Positions 7,562-14,095 of a DNA stretch of 14,816 nt are shown one piece after another. The position numbers and the translations under genes were made by a program. Every line of letters begins with the position of its first letter. The first letter of the stretch is position 1. The notes below the pieces were generated by a model that ran no database searches, was not told the DNA's origin, and saw only the letters and a list, made by a program, of their open reading frames with translations. This DNA is from Oligoflexia bacterium (GTDB lineage Bacteria; Bdellovibrionota; UBA1018): contig CAIYTD010000261.1 of assembly GCA_903928955.1 (NCBI GenBank), positions 1 to 14,816 of the forward strand, read 5' to 3'.

Positions 7562-8457
7562 TTTTTCTTCAAATCATCGGGTATCTTTTTTCCCTTCAGC
7601 CCAGAAAAGTTCAACTTTTTTTTGGGTCACTTTTAGGGGCGGCCTTTTATTATCTGAGAATTCGCTCTTCTATTGTACAGCAAAATTTATCTTTTGCTTT
7701 TCCCCATTCTTCTGAGAAACGAAAAGAAATTTTTAGATCAAGCTATAAAAATTTGGGTTGCTTGGTATGCGAAATTTTAATGGTGTTTGGTGGGTTGAAA
7801 AGGTTTGTTCGTAAAAATGTCGATATTTTGGGGCTTGAGCACATTCAAGAAGCAAAGAGGCAAGGACGGGGATTTTTTTTTCTTTCGAGCCATCTAGGTA
7901 ATTGGGAAATCATGGCGGCCTCCGGTGGGCTGCTCGCAAAAGCAGATCTGATGCTGGTAACAAAACGCCTCAAACCGAAATGGCTTCATGAGGGAATCGA
8001 GAAAGGCCGTCGGAGCTGCCTCGTTCAGGGGACCTATGAGCCCAAGACGCTCCGAAGTATCTTGTCGCATCTCAAAGCCAATGGTGCTGTTGGTTTTGTT
8101 TTGGACCAATTTACAGGTGCGCCTGTTGGAGTGCGAGTTCCGCTTTTTGGTGTACCTGTAGGGACTTCTTTAGCGTTAGCGACCTTTGTCAAACGAACGG
8201 GAGTTCCTGTTTTACCGGTGGAAAATTATAGAAAACCAGACGGGAGATGGGCTGTAATTGTAGCTCCCCCCTTAAAGTGGATCACAGATTCCAATTCACA
8301 TTGTGAGCTTGCACTGAATACAGCTCAATATGTATCGGTTTTAGAAAAATATATTGTTTCTCATCCTGAGCAGTGGCTTTGGATTCATCGAAGATTTAAA
8401 GGAGATCTGACACCTTTGCGGGTGGAAGAATGGAATGAGCCTCGCGTAAGAAAATAA
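7543..8457 (+). CDS. LpxL/HtrB-family lipid A acyltransferase
   Basis: A 304-residue member of the lysophospholipid acyltransferase group that adds secondary acyl chains to lipid A at the cytoplasmic face of the inner membrane. The N-terminus is a hydrophobic anchor (VALVFLQIIGYLFSL, then QLFFGSLLGAAFYYL). The catalytic HX4E motif is SSHLGNWE (His117, Glu122). QFTGAPVGVRVPLFGVPVGTSLALA is the typical substrate-facing segment, here given in parts: QFTGAPVGV and VPLFGVPVGTS. WLWIHRRFK near the C-terminus is a hallmark of the family. Whether it corresponds to LpxL, LpxM or another specificity cannot be told. An in-frame TTG at 7528 has an AGGAA site at 7516-7520 and could be used instead of the ATG at 7543; both overlap the lpxK end. 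A 51-bp gap follows before the next gene, with no visible terminator. Confidence 0.92.
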   Translation: MGRVALVFLQIIGYLFSLQPRKVQLFFGSLLGAAFYYLRIRSSIVQQNLSFAFPHSSEKRKEIFRSSYKNLGCLVCEILMVFGGLKRFVRKNVDILGLEHIQEAKRQGRGFFFLSSHLGNWEIMAASGGLLAKADLMLVTKRLKPKWLHEGIEKGRRSCLVQGTYEPKTLRSILSHLKANGAVGFVLDQFTGAPVGVRVPLFGVPVGTSLALATFVKRTGVPVLPVENYRKPDGRWAVIVAPPLKWITDSNSHCELALNTAQYVSVLEKYIVSHPEQWLWIHRRFKGDLTPLRVEEWNEPRVRK

Positions 8458-8508
8458 TGATTCAAAACTCATGTCGACATTCCTATTTTGATCTCTTAAG
8501 CTGAGAGT

Positions 8509-9549
8509 ATGTTTTCACGAATAAGACTCTGCACGGGTGCCTTTATATTAATGAGTTTGAGCGTAGCCTGCGTCAGTGGATCGATTCGTCACATTTCATT
8601 CACTAATGAATTACCAACCGATTTACCTAAAGAACTTCAAGCTCGATTTGAAGTGAATGACTCTACATTACCTCTCAAGCCGCTGGCAAGTAAACAGATC
8701 TCTAAAAAAAAGGTTAAAAATCGCAAGAAAAAGAGCGAAAAGAGAGACGCCCTTGTGAAAACTTTTATTTATCCTCATCGAAGGCCCGCAAAAGACCCTA
8801 TTTGGATTGGAGAGAAGCTGGTTTACAGTATTTCCTATTTTGGTATGGCGGCAGGGGATTTTTTGCTGGAGGTCATGCCCTTTAAAGCTATAGGGGGGCG
8901 AAAAGTTTATCATTTTAAGGGGAATGCGATTAGCTCAGCGGTTTTTAGTGTTTTTTATCGTCTTAATGACGTAGTTGAGTCTTATTTTGATTTTGATGGT
9001 GCCTTTTCGCATCGATTTCATATTGTTCTAGATGAGAGTAAGCAATCTCGAGATGCTCTCGAGCTCAACGACTCAGAAAAACAGCAAACATTTTATTGGA
9101 ATAGATGGCATCCTAAGGATGGTCAGTTTGCTGAAACGAAATTATTTGCTCCCATAGCATCGTTTTCGCAAGATAGTCTTTCTGCTCTTTATTATATCCG
9201 CACAGTAGACTTACCTACAGGAACTTCAGTAACTATTCCTATTGTCTCGGAAGGCAAGACTTGGGAGGCTATCTGTAATGTGGTAAGGAGGGAGATGAAA
9301 GATACTCCTTTGGGACGGGTACAAACCATCGTCATTCAACCTGATACCAAGTTTGAAGGAGTGTTGAAAAAAAACGGAGAGAGCCTCCTTTGGTTGACCG
9401 ATGATGATCGTCACATCCCAGTTCGGCTAGAGGCAAAAGTGAAAATTGGGACGGTAGTGGCGAGTTTAAAGAAAATTGAGCTAGGAATAAATCCGATGGC
9501 TGTGTCAGCTGAGCCAGAATCTAGTATACAGCCTGTTTCGCCTGAGTAG
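8509..9549 (+). CDS. DUF3108 protein, putative lipoprotein
   Basis: A 346-residue exported protein. The N-terminus has Arg at 4 and 6, a hydrophobic run (GAFILMSLSVA) and Cys21 in LSVAC, which fits a loose lipobox, so an outer- or inner-membrane lipoprotein is likely. Residues 62-80 form a strongly basic linker (KQISKKKVKNRKKKSEKR). From about residue 98 (IWIGEKLVYSISYFGMAAGD) to 330 the sequence follows the DUF3108 pattern: an all-beta domain including DVVESYFDFDG, the FAPIASFSQDSLSALYYIRT stretch and LWLTDDDRHIPVRLEAKVKIGT. DUF3108 proteins are periplasmic/outer-membrane proteins of unsettled function, often near envelope genes. The start follows GAGAG by a few bases. It sits between the lipid A genes and the heptosyltransferase gene, with two bases between its stop and an in-frame GTG of the next ORF. 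Confidence 0.82.
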   Translation: MFSRIRLCTGAFILMSLSVACVSGSIRHISFTNELPTDLPKELQARFEVNDSTLPLKPLASKQISKKKVKNRKKKSEKRDALVKTFIYPHRRPAKDPIWIGEKLVYSISYFGMAAGDFLLEVMPFKAIGGRKVYHFKGNAISSAVFSVFYRLNDVVESYFDFDGAFSHRFHIVLDESKQSRDALELNDSEKQQTFYWNRWHPKDGQFAETKLFAPIASFSQDSLSALYYIRTVDLPTGTSVTIPIVSEGKTWEAICNVVRREMKDTPLGRVQTIVIQPDTKFEGVLKKNGESLLWLTDDDRHIPVRLEAKVKIGTVVASLKKIELGINPMAVSAEPESSIQPVSPE

Positions 9550-9563
9550 AGGTGGAGTTTAAA

Positions 9564-10658
9564 ATGCACGATTTTAAGAAGATCTTAGTTCGCTCACCGA
9601 ACTGGATAGGGGATCAGATTTTAGCTTACCCTTTTTTTCACTATTTGCGGGAGGCTTACCCTAGTGCTCAGATCACTGTGGTGTGCGTACCCTGGGTGGA
9701 ATCGATTCAATTTAGAAATTTAGTAGACGAAGTGATTATTTTGCCAAAGCCTGCAGAACCGGATTTTTTTACTCAAATGAAAGTTTTTGAACAAATATCA
9801 AAAGATTTGAGAGAAAGAGGCCCTTGGGATTTAAGTATATGCCTTCCCAATTCATTCTCTTCGGCATGGTTATTTTTTCGAGCACAAAGTAAGAGAAGAA
9901 GAGGATATCGATCCGATGGTCGGGGGATTTTACTCAACGAACCATTGGATTGGAATCCAGCTGTTATGAGTCATCGCGCTGAAGATTTTATGCATTTATT
10001 GCCAAAGAGTATTCATCCTAGTAAGCTGAGAAAGCCAATTTTAGAGTTTTGGGGCCTTCCACCTCTGAATGATCTGGATGAAGGCATTCCTGGGGTTCTT
10101 GATTTTTTTGATGCTGAAAAGGCTTGGCCTCATGCTCATCCTTTGGATGCTCCTGCGGAAAATTTTTGGATCTTGGCTCCTGGTTCCACTGCTGAATCTC
10201 GGCGTTGGCCGCTAGAAAGATTTGCATCCTTAGCAGGTGCAATTGCCCGAGAGACGGGATGGAAAGGGGTCTTGATTGGCGGAATTGCAGAGAAGACTCT
10301 TGCTTCTCGTTTGGTAGAAGATCCTACGCTTCATCTCATCGATCGGACTGGACAAGGAAGCGTCGCATCTTATTGGAAGATGTTTCGAAAGGCTAAATTC
10401 TCGGTTTGTAATGATTCCGGTCTTGCCCATGTAGCTTCGTTGTGTGGTTCTCCCGTACAGGTTGTTTGGGGGGCTGGAAATCCAAAAAAAACAGAACCTA
10501 TCGGGCCTGGGAAGGTACGCATTTTTTTTAACCCTGTCGATTGTTGGCCTTGTGAGAGCAATTCCTGCCAGCAGCCTTTGGATAGAAAATTAGAATGTTT
10601 AAAAGGAATTCATTCCGAAGACGTTTGGAAGGAGATTAAAGCTGGAATCCGAATCTAG
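9564..10658 (+). CDS. GT9 heptosyltransferase (WaaF-like)
   Basis: ADP-heptose:LPS heptosyltransferases add L-glycero-D-manno-heptose to the Kdo/inner-core region in the cytoplasm. Numbered from the ATG at 9564 (364 residues), motifs are VRSPNWIGDQILAYPF (9-24, the WaaF-type PNWxGD signature), LAPGSTAESRRWPLERFA (204-221), VCNDSGLAHVAS (281-292) and WGAGNPKKTEPIGPG. The Cys-rich tail CWPCESNSCQQP...ECL, also typical of WaaF proteins, is present near the C-terminus. A GTG at 9552 is in frame, but AGGTGGAG (9549-9556) makes a strong ribosome binding site 7 nt before the ATG at 9564, so I chose that. HepII transferase activity is the best guess, but only one GT9 gene is visible, so the HepI enzyme must be elsewhere. 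Confidence 0.92.
   Translation: MHDFKKILVRSPNWIGDQILAYPFFHYLREAYPSAQITVVCVPWVESIQFRNLVDEVIILPKPAEPDFFTQMKVFEQISKDLRERGPWDLSICLPNSFSSAWLFFRAQSKRRRGYRSDGRGILLNEPLDWNPAVMSHRAEDFMHLLPKSIHPSKLRKPILEFWGLPPLNDLDEGIPGVLDFFDAEKAWPHAHPLDAPAENFWILAPGSTAESRRWPLERFASLAGAIARETGWKGVLIGGIAEKTLASRLVEDPTLHLIDRTGQGSVASYWKMFRKAKFSVCNDSGLAHVASLCGSPVQVVWGAGNPKKTEPIGPGKVRIFFNPVDCWPCESNSCQQPLDRKLECLKGIHSEDVWKEIKAGIRI
10629..10644 (+). promoter_or_regulatory. Strong Shine-Dalgarno AAGGAG before an in-frame CTG (possible non-canonical start)
   Basis: AAGGAG (10629-10634), a 7-nt spacer and CTG (10642-10644) lie inside the end of the heptosyltransferase gene. The CTG is in frame with the GT4 gene and no stop intervenes before the GTG at 10699. 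This would be the overlap-type coupling seen at most other junctions of the cluster. It may instead be a chance result of the codons for Trp-Lys-Glu-Ile. Confidence 0.35.
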
Positions 10659-10698
10659 TTCTGCATTAAAGAACGAAAATCTTGTTTTTTCACCCTGG

Positions 10699-11868
10699 GT
10701 GGATCTTTTGAAAGACCAACTGAATTGTGTAGTGGTTTGCCTTTCTCGTTCTTGGGGGGGGCTCGAGCAGGTTGCTGCAAATGACTCACTGGATTTGGGA
10801 TCTTTAGGGCTGAAAATGCAGGTTCTTTGCCTGGAGGGCAGTCCTATTTATGAGAGTTTGTTGCATCGAACAGAAGTTTCGGTTCTTCCTGTTTCTTTTT
10901 CACCCAGAAATTATTTTGATTTAAAGTTGAGAAAGGAGATCTATGCGTTACTTTCTCAAGGGGTCAATTTAATTCATACCCATCAAACTTCATTGTTGGG
11001 ATCGATTGCTCCTTGGCTTTGGAGTCGACCACGAGTTGCTCTTTTGGCGACGCGTCATATTATGAATAATCATAATAAAAAAGATTTCTTTCATCGGGCT
11101 CTTTATAGCCGTTTAGATTATTTAATGGTGGTGAGTCATACGCTTCGACGAAACGTTCTTCAAACTCATTCTATGCGGGAAAAAGATATTAAGGTAGTTA
11201 ATTTAGGTTTGAACTTAGATTTATTTGATCCTGATAAGATTCAAGCCAATCAGCAAAGAATCGTTTGGAAAGCCGATCCAGACACTGTTGTAATTGGTCT
11301 TGTCGGACGTATCGATCCAGCAAAAGGCCAGGCAACTTTTATTAAAGCTGCTGCAGGACTTCTTAAAAAATTAAGAGAAGGTGAGAAATTAAAATTTGTC
11401 ATTGTCGGCGAAGAAACTTTAGGTGCCACCGGCAATCATTTAGAGGAATTAAAAAAGATGGTCCTCCAATTTCGTCTTGAGGATTATGTTACTTTTGCTG
11501 GATATCAAGAAAACATTCCTGAAGTAATGAGAGCTTTTGATATATTTGTTATGCCGTCGAGGGAGGAAGCCTTTGGGTTGGTCGCTATCGAGGCTATGGC
11601 TATGGAATGTCCTATCGTCATATCAAGCGGAGGCAGTGCAGAGGAAATTGTCGGAAAAGAGCAGTTTGGTCTTACCGTTCGTCCAAACGATGCCTTTGAC
11701 TTGCAGAGGCAGCTCCGTCATCTTTTGGATAATCCTCTGGAGAGAGTAAAGATGGGGCAAAATGCTCGAGAGCACGTGAAGGCAAATTACGACAGAAAAA
11801 AACGTATGATGAAAACTTTAGAACTTTATCAAAATGCTTTGAGAAGGCGGAGGGTATTGAAAGTATGA
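10699..11868 (+). CDS. GT4 glycosyltransferase
   Basis: A GT-B fold family 4 glycosyltransferase of 389 residues if begun at GTG 10699. The N-terminal acceptor domain starts with NCVVVCLSRSWGGLEQ (the Gly-Gly-x-Glu loop common in GT4). The C-terminal donor domain starts near VVIGLVGRIDPAKGQATFIKA and contains the EX7E motif in REEAFGLVAIEAM (Glu290 and Glu298), then SSGGSAEEIV. The donor and acceptor sugars cannot be read from sequence; from the neighbours it probably builds LPS core or O-chain. The start is uncertain. GTG 10699 has no clear ribosome binding site, whereas AAGGAG at 10629-10634 sits 7 nt before an in-frame CTG at 10642 that would add 19 residues and overlap the heptosyltransferase gene by 17 bp. 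It ends in an ATGA overlap with the next gene. Confidence 0.9.
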   Translation: MDLLKDQLNCVVVCLSRSWGGLEQVAANDSLDLGSLGLKMQVLCLEGSPIYESLLHRTEVSVLPVSFSPRNYFDLKLRKEIYALLSQGVNLIHTHQTSLLGSIAPWLWSRPRVALLATRHIMNNHNKKDFFHRALYSRLDYLMVVSHTLRRNVLQTHSMREKDIKVVNLGLNLDLFDPDKIQANQQRIVWKADPDTVVIGLVGRIDPAKGQATFIKAAAGLLKKLREGEKLKFVIVGEETLGATGNHLEELKKMVLQFRLEDYVTFAGYQENIPEVMRAFDIFVMPSREEAFGLVAIEAMAMECPIVISSGGSAEEIVGKEQFGLTVRPNDAFDLQRQLRHLLDNPLERVKMGQNAREHVKANYDRKKRMMKTLELYQNALRRRRVLKV

Positions 11869-12485
11869 AATTTTTAATTTTTGGTGCAACAGGTAGAACG
11901 GGTACTGAGGTAGTCAAACAAGCTCTTCAAGAAGGGCATGAAGTGACCGTCTATATTCGAAATCCCTTAGAGCTCCCACAAAGTGATCGACTTCATCGAG
12001 TACAAGGCGAGCTGAATGAATTATCTAAAATCGAGCAAGCACTCCAGGGGCAAGACGTTGTGATCAGTGCACTAGGTCATAGAAGTCTGAGGCGGAGTAA
12101 AATGCTTACGGAGTTCATGATCCAGCTGTTACCGATCCTGGAGCGTTTGAGTGTAAAAAAATTTCTTTATGTTAGTGCTTACGGAGCAGGGGATTCTAGA
12201 GCCGATTATGGTTGGCTGAAGAAGATGATTCTCCTGAAAGGAATTTTAAAGAATCCTTCTGCTGACCACGATAGTGCTGAGAAAATAATTTTCAAGAGTT
12301 CCCTCGATTGGGTTGTTGCTCGGCCAGGTCAATTGACGGATGGAGTTTGTTTGGGGCGCTATCAAGCGAAAGAAAAATTTGGCCATTCTGCGCTTAAAAT
12401 ATCTCGTGCGGATGTTGCTCATTTTCTCCTTCAAGAGATTAGGATTCCTCATTTTACAAAAAAAGCGGTGGGCCTAGGGTATTAG
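11865..12485 (+). CDS. NAD(P)-binding Rossmann-fold (atypical SDR, NmrA/BLVRB-like) protein
   Basis: A 206-residue atypical short-chain dehydrogenase-like protein. The nucleotide-binding loop is FGATGRTGTEVV (6-17), with an Arg in VYIRNP (29-34) suggesting NADP(H) preference. DVVISALGHRS (64-74) follows beta-4, KKFLYVSAYGAG (98-109) is the typical NmrA/biliverdin-reductase-B strand, and VVARPGQLTDG (150-160) is the usual post-catalytic segment. The substrate is unknown. Such small NAD(P)H-binding proteins are annotated as oxidoreductases or redox sensors, so an enzymatic link to LPS should not be assumed. The ATG overlaps the GT4 stop by four bases (ATGA), so it belongs to the same transcript. 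Confidence 0.85.
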   Translation: MKFLIFGATGRTGTEVVKQALQEGHEVTVYIRNPLELPQSDRLHRVQGELNELSKIEQALQGQDVVISALGHRSLRRSKMLTEFMIQLLPILERLSVKKFLYVSAYGAGDSRADYGWLKKMILLKGILKNPSADHDSAEKIIFKSSLDWVVARPGQLTDGVCLGRYQAKEKFGHSALKISRADVAHFLLQEIRIPHFTKKAVGLGY

Positions 12486-12509
12486 CAGCTCGAAAAGAAG
12501 CGGTCATTC

Positions 12510-12722
12510 ATGGCTATGAATTTATTTATAAAAAAAAGAATGATTCAGTTTGTAAAAAAATTCAGGTCTGAAACGGGACAGCTTCCTACTTTGAAGGATT
12601 TAAAAAATTCTGGATTTTCAAATGATGAAATTGCACTAGGCATTAAAGAAGAAGTAATAGAGCAATTCTATGTGACTCTTATTTCAGGATCAATAGTGAA
12701 AGCGTTCAAGATTAAGCTTTAG
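12510..12722 (+). CDS. Small basic protein of unknown function, possible HTH
   Basis: A 70-residue Lys-rich ORF, 24 bp after the Rossmann gene. IQFVKKFRSETGQLPTLKDL and NSGFSNDEIALGIKEEV read like two helices of a winged-helix/HTH domain (the TGxLPTxxDL pattern is common at the start of such domains). I do not recognise a named family. The ribosome binding site is weak (AAGAAG/GCGG region, 12496-12503), and in-frame ATGs at 12516 and 12540 are alternatives. It is followed convergently, after 19 bp, by the end of the broken minus-strand gene. It looks coding because of its plausible amphipathic composition and position, but evidence is modest. Confidence 0.55.
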   Translation: MAMNLFIKKRMIQFVKKFRSETGQLPTLKDLKNSGFSNDEIALGIKEEVIEQFYVTLISGSIVKAFKIKL

Positions 12723-12741
12723 ATAGAAAGCCGATAGCAGC

Positions 12742-14058
12742 TCACATGGCGGAACAGGATTGATCTTCCTGAGCTTCGAGTGGAGTTTTATCTAAAGTCT
12801 TTATAAAACGACTTCCCATGTCCCATCTTTGCTTGAGATGATATTCCTTGATTGCTTCAGCAGATTTTAGATTTCCAGTGTCATCGTAATACTGTGGTAG
12901 GTACTTTTTCAGATCTTCTTTAAATATTTGAATCAATGCATTTGAGGCCTCTGTCTTGACTTCTTCCGATCCTGTGTCGATCTGTTGAGCGAGAGTGTAG
13001 ATGTGTTGTTCTGGATCTTCTAAAAGCTTTCCAATACCGTCTAAAAAGTTAAGAGAATAGAGGGCGCAGTTTTTGTCACCGTTTTCCATTTGGATATTGT
13101 GCGATGCATGTATCAGAGGGATATTGCGATCTACGTGTAAAGATAGTTTTCCTCTATAGAGTTCTATGTAGTTCTGGTCTTTTGGAGCAGAATTTAGATC
13201 GTCTATTGTAATAGCTTCTTTTTCTGCAAGTGCGAAGAGTTCAGGATGAACAGATTTTCTATATATTTAATAGAAATAATATCCGGGGAAATTCCATCTG
13301 CGATTGATGTATTTATAGTAGTTTTCACCGTCCCAAGAGTTGATAAAAATGGAGGCTAATATTTTATGGTTCTCTGGATCAGAAATATTCACAATAGTGG
13401 TTGCATGATTATCTTTGCCCATCGGAAATAATTGGAATTTGTGATGGGTACTAGGGTATTTTTCTTTTAAATTAGAAAAGAATGAAAAATATTTTTGGTT
13501 TTCCCATTTATTGACGAAATGCCGAATTTGGTAAACATCCAGATTTTCACCTACGTAAACATGGGGATGTCGTTGTCTCAGATCTTCTGCTCCTAATTGA
13601 CTGACTTCTTTTATTGTGCCGCTATCGTAAAACTTCGAATTAGAAAATTCATTGCGATACGGCATGGCATGCCCCATTAATGTATAAATTCTTCCTTCAT
13701 AGTAATCAGAACCTTCCTTGTCCGTTTTTTCTGAAGTCAGATCTGGGTGATTATCCGTGAATTTTAGGGTTGCACTACTTCGAGATAAGTAATTCCTGAT
13801 TGCTGGAGAAGCAAAAAAATATTTTCTTAAATCCTAATGATTTTTTTCAGAAAGTTTTAAGAGTTCGTGCAGTTTTATTTTGTGTTTTATTTTGAAGTCT
13901 TTGACAGCACGAATAAATCGTTCGCTAGTGCTAGAAACTGCCTGTTTCGAGAATTCGACCTTTCCTGGGTATCCTTTGTGTGCGCGACGATCCTCGAATG
14001 GATGCGAGAATGCCGAAAGAGGTAGGATGAGCGCTGACAGTAAACTTAAAAAGCCTGC
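12742..14058 (-). pseudogene. Broken secreted clan CE (YopJ-like) cysteine protease/acetyltransferase-type effector
   Basis: On the minus strand one frame stays open for about 436 sense codons from 14058 to the TGA at 12742-12744. It is interrupted only by TAG (13834-13836) and TAA (13267-13269), with no frameshift. No ATG/GTG/TTG lies before the first hydrophobic stretch, so the start is missing. The first residues (GFLSLLSALILPLSAFSHPF) look like the core and cleavage site of a Sec signal peptide. A candidate catalytic His is in GKDNHATTIVNI (codon 13405-13407), followed by FINSWDG (Asp 13330-13332, Asn nearby). Downstream of the TAA, Gln (13090-13092) precedes NCALYSLNF, whose Cys is at 13066-13068. 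This His-acid-Gln-Cys order, the spacing, and a later KKYLPQYYDDTGNLK segment resemble YopJ (His109, Glu128, Cys172), though the acid is not Glu. The C-terminus is CSAM, a CaaX-like ending. YopJ-type proteins modify host kinases, but those lack Sec signals, so the function here is open. The upstream end abuts the IS1595-type element, which probably removed the start codon. Confidence 0.7.
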
Positions 14059-14081
14059 TTATGCACTTTTAACCTATAGTC

Positions 14082-14087
14082 TATAAT
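14082..14087 (+). promoter_or_regulatory. TATAAT -10 candidate for the transposase
   Basis: A perfect -10 hexamer ends 8 bp before the transposase ATG at 14096. Transcription from it would begin at or next to the start codon, giving a leaderless or nearly leaderless mRNA, unless translation starts at the second ATG (14102). There is no good -35 box at 17 bp (TTATGC at 14059-14064 is poor). Confidence 0.35.
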
Positions 14088-14095
14088 AGTAAAAC

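Noticed and set aside
8458..8508. Possible terminator between the LpxL-like gene and the DUF3108 gene
   Set aside because: No stem-loop followed by a T-run is visible; transcription may continue through the gap.
12482..12743. TAGCAGCTC occurring at 12482-12490 and again at 12735-12743, flanking the small ORF
   Set aside because: Only nine bases, with no similarity beyond; it resembles a cassette boundary but such a repeat is expected by chance often enough, and nothing else supports mobility.
12742..13089. A stand-alone 115-residue protein starting at ATG 13089
   Set aside because: The frame stays open and protein-like upstream of this ATG as far as the TAA at 13267, and the Gln preceding the Cys motif lies just before the ATG, so it is the C-terminal piece of a longer broken gene.
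13880..14086. Plus-strand 68-codon ORF near the right end
   Set aside because: It lies antisense to the N-terminal half of the broken minus-strand gene, has no recognisable motif or ribosome binding site, and ends inside the IS leader; it is a shadow frame.
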